NCBI GenBank assembly: GCA_937922655.1
Contig: CALAJH010000043.1
Span: 1-38,538, forward strand
Length of the DNA: 38,538 nucleotides
Origin: an uncultured Bacteroidia bacterium
Lineage (GTDB): Bacteria > Bacteroidota > Bacteroidia > J057 > CALAJH01
Direction: 5' to 3'
Shown here: positions 8,364-16,426 of the stretch, one piece after another
Numbering within the stretch: position 1 is the stretch's first letter
Layout of the letters: every line of letters starts with the position of its first letter
The notes under the pieces: model-generated
Databases searched by the model: none
Told to the model about the DNA's origin: nothing
The model's input: the letters and a program-made list of their open reading frames with translations, nothing else
Program-made: the position numbers and the translations under genes

Positions 8364-8825
8364 ATGACCAACGCGCATCAAATTACCGAGAGTCAAATAT
8401 GGAAATGGCTCGACGACGTCAAAGACCCCGAGATACCTACGGTTTCATTGGTGGAACTGGGCGTGGTGGACGCCGTTGCCATAGAAGAAAACGGAACGGT
8501 GCGGATAAAATTGGTGCCGACGTTTGCGGGCTGTTTTGCCGCAAGTTACATGGCTATGGAGGCCAAGGCGCGTTTGGAAGCCGAAGGACTGAAAAACGTC
8601 GTCGTCGAATTGGACAAACTGACCCCGTGGGGTTCGGAGCGCATTACGCCGTCGGGTCGGGAAAAACTGCTGGCGTTCGGTATCAGTCCGCCCGGCGAGG
8701 CGCTTTGCCCCCATTGTTTAAGCACAAACGTTGAGGCGGTTTCGGATTTCGGCCCGACGCTTTGCCGCGTGGTACGCCGTTGTCAAGACTGCCTTGAAAC
8801 CTTCGAACAGTTCAAAACCCTTTAA
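8364..8825 (+). CDS. paaD: PaaD-like protein (DUF59/MIP18 domain plus zinc ribbon), orphan
   Basis: This 153-residue protein starts with an Fe-S-assembly MIP18/DUF59 domain: WLDDVKDPEIPTVSLVELGVV at 15-35, then VPTFAGCFA at 51-59. It continues with TPWGSERITPSGREKLLAFGISPPG, a segment specific to PaaD, and ends in a zinc ribbon (C115, C118, C140, C143). PaaD proteins accompany the PaaABCE phenylacetyl-CoA epoxidase and are thought to help mature its metal or Fe-S centre. No paaA, B, C or E gene is in this window, so the protein may act elsewhere in the genome or in another Fe-S maturation task. The gap from comF is 59 bp. Its stop codon overlaps the convergent response-regulator stop by 4 bp. 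Confidence 0.85.
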   Translation: MTNAHQITESQIWKWLDDVKDPEIPTVSLVELGVVDAVAIEENGTVRIKLVPTFAGCFAASYMAMEAKARLEAEGLKNVVVELDKLTPWGSERITPSGREKLLAFGISPPGEALCPHCLSTNVEAVSDFGPTLCRVVRRCQDCLETFEQFKTL

Positions 8826-10039
8826 TCCACGCTCAGGCCGAGAAGGAGAATGTCGTCGGTTTGCGGGTTGTCGCCGCGCCAAGAGTTCAAAAAGTCGGAA
8901 AAATATTTTTTCTGTTCGGAAAAAGGAACGTTTTGAGCGGAAAGCAGAAGTTCTTTAAAAATACGGGCGTTCATTTTGCGGTTGGCGTTGCCGCCGAATT
9001 GGTCGGTAAAACCATCGGAACACAAGTAAACGGCGTCGCCGGAACGCAGTTCAAAAGTTTTTGAGTTAAATCCTTTGTGTTTAACGAGGCTTCCGCCAAG
9101 ACTGTGACGGTCGCCGGAGATTTTGACGAATTCGCCGTTGCGCACGATGTAGACGGGGCGCATGGCGCCGGCGAACTGAAGCTTCATCGTCCGGTCGTCG
9201 ATACAACAAAAAGCCATGTCGGCGCCGTCTTGGAGATGAAGCGCGCCGTCGTGTTGTTTGAGTATACGTTTGATTTCAAAGTCCATCTCCTCGAGAACGG
9301 AGGCGGGTTCGGTTAGTCCCCTGTCTTCGACGCATCGGCCGAGCAGGTTCATAACGAGCATGGATACGAAGGCGCCCGGTACGCCGTGGCCCGTGCAGTC
9401 GGCCGCCGCAAACACCGTTTTATGCCGCCGACGATGAAAATAATACAAATCCCCACTAATAATGTGTTTGGGCAAATACAAAACAAAAGAATTGGGGAAA
9501 AGGCGGAGGATTTCGTCCTTGTCGGGCAGGACGGAGTTTTGCAGACGTTGGGCGTATTTCATGCCGTCGGTCAGCATTTGATTGGTTTCAAAGAGTTTGT
9601 CTTGAAACGTACGAATTTCCTCCATCGCTTGGTTGAGGCTTTGATTTTGGGCCTCGAGGTCGGCGGTCAATGCGGAAATTTTGAGATGGTTGGCCACCCG
9701 CACCCAAACTTCTTCTTGATTGAAAGGTTTGGTCAGGTAGTCCACGCCGCCGGCTTGAAAAGCCTTGACCTTGCTGTCGACGTCGTCGAGGGCGGAAAGA
9801 AAAATGACGGGAATGGCGGCGGTGGCGGGATTTTCTTTGAGTCGGCGGCAGGTTTCGTAACCGTCCCAGCCCGGCATGTTGATGTCTAAAAGGATGAGGT
9901 CGGGCTTTGAGCGTTCGGCGCTGACAAGGGCGCGTTCGCCGTTGGTCGCCGTCAGAAGCCGGTAGGACTTGCCTTCCAATGCCGCGCAAAGAACTTTGAT
10001 ATTCAGCGGATTGTCGTCGACGATAAGTATTTTGCTCAT
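8822..10039 (-). CDS. Response regulator with PP2C/SpoIIE-type serine phosphatase output
   Basis: The 405-residue protein has an N-terminal CheY-like receiver (about 1-120), with acidic pocket D8-D9, phosphoacceptor D52 in LLDINMPG, and K104 in YLTKPF. A coiled-coil linker follows (about 125-160, QNQSLNQAMEEIRTFQ). A PP2C-type phosphatase domain (about 185-405) carries the metal-binding motifs SGDLYYF, AADCTGHGVPGAF and CSDGFTDQ. Proteins of this architecture, like RsbU or RssB relatives, dephosphorylate anti-sigma antagonists or other phosphoproteins in response to a histidine kinase. Neither a kinase nor an anti-sigma gene is adjacent. It faces the paaD-like gene tail to tail. Confidence 0.9.
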   Translation of the reverse strand: MSKILIVDDNPLNIKVLCAALEGKSYRLLTATNGERALVSAERSKPDLILLDINMPGWDGYETCRRLKENPATAAIPVIFLSALDDVDSKVKAFQAGGVDYLTKPFNQEEVWVRVANHLKISALTADLEAQNQSLNQAMEEIRTFQDKLFETNQMLTDGMKYAQRLQNSVLPDKDEILRLFPNSFVLYLPKHIISGDLYYFHRRRHKTVFAAADCTGHGVPGAFVSMLVMNLLGRCVEDRGLTEPASVLEEMDFEIKRILKQHDGALHLQDGADMAFCCIDDRTMKLQFAGAMRPVYIVRNGEFVKISGDRHSLGGSLVKHKGFNSKTFELRSGDAVYLCSDGFTDQFGGNANRKMNARIFKELLLSAQNVPFSEQKKYFSDFLNSWRGDNPQTDDILLLGLSVD

Positions 10040-10251
10040 TATGTAAAATTGGCTTCGCCTTGCGAGGCGCCTAAGACGAAACGGCCTACCATTTGAATAA
10101 AAACAACCGAACTTCCCGTGCCGGCGGCGCCGATGAGTTCCCGCCGGTTTGCATGCTCAAAGGAATTACGGTTGTTCTGTAATAAAATTCGGCCGGTAAA
10201 TTAAAAACGCAAAAATAATAAAATTCATTAACACAAAAACGGCTTGGATTT
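10040..10251. other. Gap upstream of the response regulator; one short open tract of uncertain status
   Basis: No convincing gene is seen here. On the minus strand a short open tract ends at TAA 10039-10041, overlapping the response-regulator ATG as TAATG. It reads ANRRELIGAAGTGSSVVF in its middle, which looks like a twin-arginine signal. The only nearby in-phase methionine is internal; the ATG at 10154 is one base out of frame. This could be a decayed gene end or chance. Confidence 0.3.
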
Positions 10252-11040
10252 CGGGGTAGCGTACCCCGGACAATGATGAAAAAAACATTCTCAAGCCTAA
10301 AAGTATGATATTTACATGATGAATAGTGCAACATGCCGGCCCGGGGAAACCGCAATACCGCACGAAAAACGAAACACAAAACCATGTTTTTTGCGTAAAG
10401 ATTGTCGAAGGCGGTTCGTCCACGACCCACAAAATCGTCGAAACAGAGGTTCGCATCCTTACCGAACGCATGCGCAAAGAACGGATTTCGCTTCGCGCAT
10501 GCGGCCGCGTCCTCGACGTAAGTTTGACCCGGCTCGCGGGGTTTTTGCCAAGTTTATTATAAAGCGTTCCGCATCGGATGTCAAGACGTCAAAAAACTCA
10601 AAAAATTTAATCTTTGAGGCGGACGAAATTGGTGTGTTTGTAGGGCGCAAAAACAATAAAAACCGGGGGTGGATATTGCTTTGCCGTCAAACAAGCCGGG
10701 CGACGGCCTTGGTCGTCGGAGACCGAAACGTTTTCAAAATTGTATAGTCAAATTCCAACGTAAGAAAATTCTCTTTTTTATACCGATTTGTACGAAGTTT
10801 ACAAAAGCGTCGTTCCCGAAAACGTGCATGTCCCTCAATCCCGAAGAGTCCCGACGCACCCCGTCAAAAGTTTTAACGGCACGTTGCGCTCCAAAGTCTC
10901 CGCCGGGCCGGAAAAAGTTATTCCCAATCCCTCGACGCGCTTATCGCTTCCGGCGGTTCGGCCATTCATACTTATCGTTATTGGGATGTTAATTTTTAAG
11001 TTTTGATTTCGAAGCCGAAAAGGAATTGTCGGGCCGACGT
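10252..11040 (+). mobile_element. Decayed IS1-family insertion sequence
   Basis: The span holds a broken IS1-type transposase read in several frames (see the pseudogene entry). Candidate ends are an imperfect inverted repeat, CCCCGGACAAT at 10264-10274 against ATTGTCGGGCC at 11025-11035. The spacing (about 770 bp) suits a single IS1 element. A perfect 7-bp hairpin with a 3-nt loop (CGGGGTA-gcg-TACCCCG, 10252-10268) sits at the left end. No clear target duplication could be identified, so the exact ends are uncertain. Confidence 0.65.
10319..11004 (+). pseudogene. IS1-family transposase pseudogene, multiple frameshifts
   Basis: Pieces of one transposase appear in order but in changing frames. 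From 10319 the zinc-finger region reads as far as RRRFVHDPQN (to about 10430), with several expected cysteines changed to Arg or Gly. A frameshift then leads to the helix-turn-helix part KIVETEVRILTERMRKERIS followed by LRACGRVLDVSLT (to about 10540). The first frame resumes with FEADEIGVFVGRKNNK and ALVVGDRN (about 10612-10730), the first catalytic Asp region. Another shift brings FYTDLYEVYKSVVPENVHV (about 10776-10830), with the second catalytic Asp at 10785. The end contains HPVKSFNGTLRSKV in place of the usual NHIERFNNTLR, so the third catalytic Glu is gone. This order matches IS1 InsAB-type transposases; the copy is clearly inactive. Confidence 0.8.
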
Positions 11041-11066
11041 TTTATCAACACATTCGGTGTTTTAAT

Positions 11067-12029
11067 TCAATGGTTTGAGCGGTAACGCGCCAATTTATTC
11101 AAAACGTGTTCAAATTCGTCGAGCATACGGCGCACAACCTCTTGGGCAGACGGTATGTCGGAAACGAGCGCGGCGATTTGACCGATTTCCAATTCGCCCT
11201 CGTCCAAGTCGCCTTCAAACATTCCGCGTTTGGCGCGGGCGCGACCAAGAACTTGCGCCAATTCTTCGGCGTCGGCGCCGCGAAGCTCCATTTCGTGCAC
11301 CTGCTCCCAAAACTTGTTTTTTATCAAGCGCACGGGAACGAGTTTTTTGAGTGAAAGGAACGTGTCGCCTTCTTGGGTTTGGACGATTTTTTCTTTAAAA
11401 GCCGGATGGGCGGAAGATTCGACGGTGGCGGCGAAACGGGTGCCGACCTGTACGCCGTCGGCGCCGAGGGCGAGAGCCGCGGCCATAGCCGCACCCGTGG
11501 CAATCCCCCCCGCCGCAATCACGGGAATATCCACGGCGGCACGAACGGCGGGAACGAGGCAAAACGTCGTCGTTTCGTCGCGACCGTTGTGGCCCCCGGC
11601 CTCGAAGCCCTCCGCCACCACCGCGTCGCAACCCGCCGCCGCCGCTTTTTCCGCAAACCGCGTCCCCGACACCACATGAACCACCGTGATTCCCACATCT
11701 TTGAGCTTTTGCGTCCACGTCCTAGGGTTGCCCGCGGAAGTAAACACAATTTTCACCCCCTCCTCGATAATAATCTTAATGTGTTGGTCGATGGCCGGAT
11801 ACAACAACGGAAGATTGACGCCAAACGGACGGGCGGTGAGCGAACGGCATTTGACGATGTGTTCACGCAAAACGTCGGGATACATCGAACCCGCGCCGAT
11901 AAGCCCCAACGCGCCGGCGTTGGCCGCCGCCGCCGCCAATTTCGCGCCGCTGCACCATATCATCCCCGCCTGAACTATCGGGTACTCAATGCCGAAAAGC
12001 TTGCAAACCGCATTCTCTTGAAAGTTCAT
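11067..12029 (-). CDS. Nitronate monooxygenase / FabK-like FMN-dependent oxidoreductase
   Basis: The 320-residue protein is a TIM-barrel flavoenzyme of the 2-nitropropane dioxygenase family. It has FGIEYPIVQAGM at the N-terminus, GALGLIGAGSM, FGVNLPL, VAEGFEAGGHNG (the family signature with the catalytic-region His), IPVIAAGGIATGAAM and GADGVQVGTRF, which bind the FMN phosphate. Family members oxidise alkyl nitronates or, as FabK, reduce enoyl-ACP. EAGGHNG favours the nitronate monooxygenase-like branch, but substrate is not settled. Two adjacent ATGs (12032 and 12029) follow an AGGAGG sequence, unusual for this phylum; 12029 gives the better spacing. It lies between the IS1 remnant and a T9SS pseudogene, yet looks intact. 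Confidence 0.82.
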   Translation of the reverse strand: MNFQENAVCKLFGIEYPIVQAGMIWCSGAKLAAAAANAGALGLIGAGSMYPDVLREHIVKCRSLTARPFGVNLPLLYPAIDQHIKIIIEEGVKIVFTSAGNPRTWTQKLKDVGITVVHVVSGTRFAEKAAAAGCDAVVAEGFEAGGHNGRDETTTFCLVPAVRAAVDIPVIAAGGIATGAAMAAALALGADGVQVGTRFAATVESSAHPAFKEKIVQTQEGDTFLSLKKLVPVRLIKNKFWEQVHEMELRGADAEELAQVLGRARAKRGMFEGDLDEGELEIGQIAALVSDIPSAQEVVRRMLDEFEHVLNKLARYRSNH

Positions 12030-12057
12030 CATCCTCCTAAACGCCAAAAACGCCCCC

Positions 12058-12065
12058 CAAAGTTA
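12058..12065 (-). promoter_or_regulatory. Candidate -7 element of the nitronate monooxygenase gene
   Basis: The minus strand reads TAACTTTG, an exact match to the Bacteroidota -7 consensus TAnnTTTG, about 29 bp upstream of the start. No well-spaced -33 TTTG is seen. Confidence 0.45.
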
Positions 12066-12116
12066 GCAACGAATCGACAATTAATTATTGGCCTCGAACG
12101 AATCGGCTAATCGCAA

Positions 12117-12152
12117 CACGCCCGCCGCCCTTTCGGTAACGGGCGTGTTTTT
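12117..12152 (+). terminator. Terminator-like hairpin
   Basis: CACGCCCG (12117-12124) pairs perfectly with CGGGCGTG (12140-12147), followed by TTTTT. The T-tract is on the plus strand, although the genes on both sides run on the minus strand. It may work poorly as a terminator for the pseudogene, or be a relic of a lost plus-strand gene. Confidence 0.55.
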
Positions 12153-12188
12153 ACGACCGTTTTGACAAACCTTGAACTAGACCGCGGA

Positions 12189-12960
12189 TTATTCGACGAC
12201 GACTTTCGTCGTGTGGACGGCGCCGTTTGCGTTCAACGTCAGGGCGTAACCCCCCGCCGAAAGCTTGGCCGAAACCTTCGTTTCGTTCGTTCCCGGAACG
12301 AGTTCGACGCGCGTTTGCCACGCCTCGGCGCCCAACACGTCCGTCAAGCGCAAGAGCGCCGTCTGCGCCTTTTCCGACGCCACGCGCACCGTGAACGAAC
12401 CCCGGTTCGGATTCGGGTACAACGCTTCGACGTAAGCCGAACGAACCGCTTCCCGGGTCTCGACAACATCCGTCGTCCCGTCCCTCTACAAATTTTACCA
12501 AGTAGGCGTCTAATACGCCGCCGTATAAATTTTCAAAACCGTTCGAGGCAATCGACGTTTCAGAATTCGTACTTGCTGAAATATATATCGAACCGTCGAG
12601 CGACAAAACCACGTTGATTCCTGAATCCGCGCCGTCGCTTCCCGTGCCGCTGTAATACGTAGCCCATTGACGTATCCCGGAAACGTTGAATTTTGCCAAA
12701 AAAGCGTCCGATTCGCCGCCCAACGTATTTTGATACCCGCCCGACGCAATTTCCGACGAGGAAGTCGTACCGCCGGACAGATACACCGAACCGTCCGAGG
12801 CCACGGCCGATGAACAAGAGTAATCTTTGCCGTCGCCGCCGTAGTAGGTAGCCCAAGCGCGGGTGGGTGGGTCGATGACCAGAAAATTGGGTTTTGGGGA
12901 TTCAAGCGAGGCCGGGAGTCGGGAGCCATAAAAAAATACGTCGAAGAGCGAATAAATATA
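12189..12960 (-). pseudogene. SBBP-repeat, T9SS-sorted secreted protein; truncated and frameshifted
   Basis: Reading the minus strand, the frame from about 12960 has no start codon but carries two SBBP beta-propeller-like repeats. Each has a WATYYGG or WATYYSG opening, a D-G-S-(V/I)-Y strand and a D-A-(F/Y)-L-(A/V)-K-F end. After LVKFVEG (about 12480) the frame must shift by one base to continue as TDVVETREAV and YPNPNRGSFTVRV, and ends TTKVVVE at 12191. That last part (12189-12422) is a typical type A T9SS C-terminal sorting domain. SBBP proteins normally have many more repeats and a signal peptide, so the 5' end has been lost as well. A single-base deletion near 12475 explains the frameshift; a sequencing error there is possible, but the missing start argues for a real remnant. 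Confidence 0.72.
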
Positions 12961-12980
12961 TTTATTTTGTGAACGTTTGC

Positions 12981-12988
12981 TATATTTG
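12981..12988 (+). promoter_or_regulatory. Candidate -7 element of the coxB-coxA operon
   Basis: TATATTTG matches TAnnTTTG exactly and lies 92 bp upstream of the coxB start. The nearest TTG upstream (12967-12969) is only 11 bp away, closer than the usual ~19, so the -33 half is weak. Confidence 0.4.
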
Positions 12989-13080
12989 CATGTTAATTAG
13001 AAAAGTTGGGTGAATTGGGTTGCCGGAACAGGCGCCGGCGCTCAATTCCATGCAATCAAAAAAATTATAGGCATACATCC

Positions 13081-14253
13081 ATGAAAATTGTACAAAAAGG
13101 ATGGGGCTGGGGGCTTGCGGCGGCGCTGTTGGCGTTGAGCTTCGCCCCCGCGCTAGGTCAGCTGGGCGAAGAAGCGCGTAAGCGTGCGGCCGAGATTGCG
13201 GCCGAGCCCACGTCTTCCGCCATTACCGCCGAAGCCGTTAAAGATCTGGAATCATGGGTCATCACCTTGGCGGGAATTGTTTTGATTTTGGTGTTGATAG
13301 CCATCAATCGGGTGGCCTCGCTGGTCGAATTTGCCCCGATTTCACAGCAAAAAACCAGCAACATCCATGGATGGACGTTTCTTGGCGTCGGCCTGATTTT
13401 GGCGGCCTTTATCGGCTACGAATTTATGTATCACACCAAGTATCACATCTGGGCCGACTCCGTTCACGGTCAAAAAATCGACAGTCTTTTCACCGTCACG
13501 TTCGTGATAACGATGTTCGTTTTTGTGGCTACGCAGGCGGCGCTTTTCACATTCGCTTTTCTTTACCGCGAGCGCCCGGGCCGCAAAGCCTTGTACTACC
13601 CCGACAACCATACACTCGAATACGTTTGGACGGGCATCCCGGCCGTTACGCTTTTGATTTTGGTCGGCGGCGGCTTGTTGGTTTGGGAAGAGGTGCACAA
13701 CCCCGATTTGGGCGGGCAAAAACCTCAGGAAATCGAACTGGTTGGCGAACAGTTTCAATGGCGTATACGTTATCCGGGTATGGACGGGAAATTGGGCAAG
13801 CATGGGTTCAAGTTGTTGACGGCGACCAACCCGCACGGCGTCGATTCGAGCGACGTGAACGCCAAAGACGACGTTATTGCGTCGGCCAAAGAAATTCACA
13901 TCGTCAAAAACAAGCCGGTACTTTTTAAAGTACGCGCAAAAGACGTGTTGCACGGTGTGTACGCGCCGCATTTCCACGTCAATATTTACGCCGTTCCCGG
14001 AATGCCGACGCAATTCAATTTCACACCAACCAAATCCACGGCCGAGGCCCGCAAAGAACGCGAAAACGAAAAATTTAATTACGAACTTTTGTGCTCCCAA
14101 CTCTGCGGATCGTCGCACTTTAACATGCGTGCGGTGATTATCGTGCACGAAAACGAAAAAGAACTCAACGACTGGATGTCCAAGCAAGCGACGTTCATCA
14201 AAAACGAACCCGCGTCTACCGAACCCGAATCCAAAGCAACCGCCCAACTTTAA
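13081..14253 (+). CDS. coxB: Cytochrome c oxidase subunit II
   Basis: The 390-residue protein carries the CuA electron-entry site of an aa3-type oxidase. It takes electrons from cytochrome c and passes them to subunit I. The signal sequence MKIVQKGWGWGLAAALLALSF ends near ALGQ. Four hydrophobic segments follow (about 57-80, 97-118, 138-165, 183-206), two more than the minimal subunit II. The cupredoxin domain shows EQFQWRIRYPG, APHFHVNIYAVPG and the CuA ligand cluster CSQLCGSSHFNM (Cys-x3-Cys-x3-His-x2-Met). The start at 13081 is set by the signal peptide; the open frame extends further upstream without family similarity. coxA follows after 26 bp, so the two form an operon. No subunit III or assembly gene is in the window. 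Confidence 0.95.
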   Translation: MKIVQKGWGWGLAAALLALSFAPALGQLGEEARKRAAEIAAEPTSSAITAEAVKDLESWVITLAGIVLILVLIAINRVASLVEFAPISQQKTSNIHGWTFLGVGLILAAFIGYEFMYHTKYHIWADSVHGQKIDSLFTVTFVITMFVFVATQAALFTFAFLYRERPGRKALYYPDNHTLEYVWTGIPAVTLLILVGGGLLVWEEVHNPDLGGQKPQEIELVGEQFQWRIRYPGMDGKLGKHGFKLLTATNPHGVDSSDVNAKDDVIASAKEIHIVKNKPVLFKVRAKDVLHGVYAPHFHVNIYAVPGMPTQFNFTPTKSTAEARKERENEKFNYELLCSQLCGSSHFNMRAVIIVHENEKELNDWMSKQATFIKNEPASTEPESKATAQL

Positions 14254-14279
14254 TTTCGAAAATTCAAGTTCATAAATAT

Positions 14280-16244
14280 ATGTCCGCCGAACACGCATTA
14301 CATACGGACGTTCACGTGCATACGCACGGCGACCACGGTCATCACGACGACCACGGTCATCACAAAGAGACGTTCCTGACCAAGTACATATTCAGTCAGG
14401 ACCACAAAATGATATCCAAACAGTTCCTCATCACCGGGATGATAATGGGGTTCATTGGCGGTATCATGAGCGTGCTGTTTCGTTTGCAGTTGGCGTGGCC
14501 CGGAACGCCGCTTCCGTTCATGGAGGGATTGTTGGGCAAGTGGGCGCCGGGCGGCGTTCTCGACCCCAATTTTTACATGGCCCTTGTAACCATCCACGGT
14601 ACGATCATGGTCTTTTTCGTCTTGACGGCCGGTTTGTCGGGAACGTTCAGCAACCTGCTTATTCCCTTGCAAATCGGCGCTAGGGACATGGCCTCGCCGT
14701 TTATCAACATGCTTTCGTATTGGTTTTTCTTTACGTCAAGCGTGGTGATGGTCATATCGTTTTTTGTGGAAACGGGACCCGCGGCCGTGGGTTGGACGAT
14801 TTATCCACCGCTGAGCGCCTTGCCCAAAGCCATGCCCGGAGCCGGTTTGGGCATGACCCTTTGGTTGGTGAGCATGACGCTCTTTATTATCTCCTCGCTC
14901 ATGGGCGCGCTGAACTACATCGTTACCGTGTTAAATATGCGTACGAAAGGCATGTCTATGAGTCGTTTGCCGTTGACGGTTTGGGCCTTTTTCCTAACGG
15001 CGATTTTGGGCGTGCTTTCCTTCCCGGTATTGGTTTCGGCGGTCGTAATGTTGATTTTCGACCGCAGTCTCGGCACAAGTTTTTACCTTTCGGAAATCTA
15101 TTTGCAAGGCGTGGCGCTTCCCAATCAAGGCGGCAGTCCCATCCTTTTTATGCACCTGTTTTGGTTTTTGGGCCACCCCGAAGTGTATATCATTCTCATG
15201 CCCGCGCTGGGTATCACCTCGGACATCATCGCCACCAACGCCCGTAAACCTATTTTTGGTTACAAGGCCATGGTTTTTTCGCTTTTGGGGATATCGTTTT
15301 TGTCGTTTATCGTCTGGGGACACCACATGTTCGTCAGCGGAATGAATCCGCTCTTGGGAACGATATTCGTCATCATGACCTTGATTATCGCCGTGCCTTC
15401 GGCCGTCAAGACCTTCAACTATTTGGCTACGTTGTGGAAAGGCAACATCCGTTATACGCCGGCAATGTTGTTTTCGGTAGGTTTGGTGTCGCTGTTTATC
15501 AGCGGGGGCCTGACCGGGTTGTATTTGGGCAACGGCCCGCTCGATGTTCCCTTACACAACACCTATTTCGTTGTGGCGCACTTCCACATCGTCATGGGCG
15601 CGGCCTCGATATTCGGGATGTTTGCGGGCGTTTACCACTGGTTCCCCAAAATGTTTGGACGGATGATGAACCCGCACTTGGGTTACGCGCACTTCTGGCT
15701 TACGTTTATCTCGGCGTATTTCGTCTTTTTCCCAATGCACTTTATCGGTTTGGCGGGCGTGCCGCGTCGTTATTACGCTTTCACCGAGTTTGACGTGTCG
15801 TCGGTATGGATGGATTTGAACGTCTTTATTACCATCTCCGCGATTGTCGGCGTGGGAGCGCAATTTATTTTCGCCTACAACTTTTTCTCCAGCGCCTTGA
15901 CGGGTAAACGCGCCCCGCAAAATCCGTGGAAATCCAACGGTTTGGAATGGAGCGCACCCGTCGAACACATCCACGGCAACTGGTACGGCGAAATTCCCAC
16001 CGTCTACCGCGGCCCCTACGAATACAGCCGCCCCGACCTCAATCCCGAAACCGACTTTTTGCCCAACTACGTTTCCGACGAACAGTTGCGCTCGGGCCTA
16101 CGTTATTGGGAACAGGATTATCCTTACAAGGACGTTTCCGGCGGCGGCGGCGGCGAGATACACGAGCATCAACCGCATTCTCCCGTTGCAACGCCCGAAC
16201 TCGTCCATCGCAAAGACGAAGAAGGCAAAGAACCTACGGTTTAG
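14280..16244 (+). CDS. coxA: Cytochrome c oxidase subunit I
   Basis: The 654-residue protein is the catalytic heme-copper subunit, an inner-membrane proton-pumping O2 reductase. It contains TIHGTIMVFFV with a heme a ligand, GHPEVYIILMPALG with the His-Tyr CuB crosslink, WGHHMFVSGM with the two other CuB histidines, and HNTYFVVAHFHIVMG with the heme a3 and heme a ligands. About twelve transmembrane segments are present. The N-terminal 30 residues are very His- and Asp-rich (HTHGDHGHHDDHGHH), and the C-terminal tail contains a glycine run followed by EHQPHS. Such histidine tracts could bind metal, but that is inference. It is co-transcribed with coxB. Confidence 0.97.
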   Translation: MSAEHALHTDVHVHTHGDHGHHDDHGHHKETFLTKYIFSQDHKMISKQFLITGMIMGFIGGIMSVLFRLQLAWPGTPLPFMEGLLGKWAPGGVLDPNFYMALVTIHGTIMVFFVLTAGLSGTFSNLLIPLQIGARDMASPFINMLSYWFFFTSSVVMVISFFVETGPAAVGWTIYPPLSALPKAMPGAGLGMTLWLVSMTLFIISSLMGALNYIVTVLNMRTKGMSMSRLPLTVWAFFLTAILGVLSFPVLVSAVVMLIFDRSLGTSFYLSEIYLQGVALPNQGGSPILFMHLFWFLGHPEVYIILMPALGITSDIIATNARKPIFGYKAMVFSLLGISFLSFIVWGHHMFVSGMNPLLGTIFVIMTLIIAVPSAVKTFNYLATLWKGNIRYTPAMLFSVGLVSLFISGGLTGLYLGNGPLDVPLHNTYFVVAHFHIVMGAASIFGMFAGVYHWFPKMFGRMMNPHLGYAHFWLTFISAYFVFFPMHFIGLAGVPRRYYAFTEFDVSSVWMDLNVFITISAIVGVGAQFIFAYNFFSSALTGKRAPQNPWKSNGLEWSAPVEHIHGNWYGEIPTVYRGPYEYSRPDLNPETDFLPNYVSDEQLRSGLRYWEQDYPYKDVSGGGGGEIHEHQPHSPVATPELVHRKDEEGKEPTV

Positions 16245-16262
16245 TCCTACAAACATTTTTCA

Positions 16263-16303
16263 TCGAACGGGCGGCGCATTGGCGTCGCCCGTTCGAATAT
16301 TTT
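16263..16303 (+). terminator. Terminator-like hairpin after coxA
   Basis: TCGAACGGGCG (16263-16273) pairs perfectly with CGCCCGTTCGA (16286-16296). The following sequence, ATATTTTA, is only moderately U-rich. Confidence 0.6.
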
Positions 16304-16319
16304 ACCGTCCCGTTCTTTC

Positions 16320-16370
16320 GTTTGCCGCCGACGCGTAAAACGCGCTTAGGCCCGGCAAACTACTTTTTTT
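16320..16370 (+). terminator. Second nested hairpin with T-tract between coxA and recG
   Basis: GTTTGCCG (16320-16327) pairs with CGGCAAAC (16353-16360), enclosing an inner CGCG/CGCG stem, and TTTTTTT follows at 16364-16370. Its position suits a second terminator of the cox operon. It could instead be a structured leader of recG, which starts 57 bp later. Confidence 0.5.
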
Positions 16371-16426
16371 GCGATATTTGCCGACCAACGGCGAATTACT
16401 ATCGAATATTACAACTAAAACCGGTG

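Noticed and set aside
10086-10430. Minus-strand open frame of 114 codons over the IS1 remnant
   Set aside because: It has no recognisable domain, and it runs antisense to a traceable transposase.
15926-16426. In-frame upstream extension of recG across the end of coxA
   Set aside because: It lies entirely on coxA coding sequence in another frame and has no RecG similarity; the family N-terminus begins at 16427.
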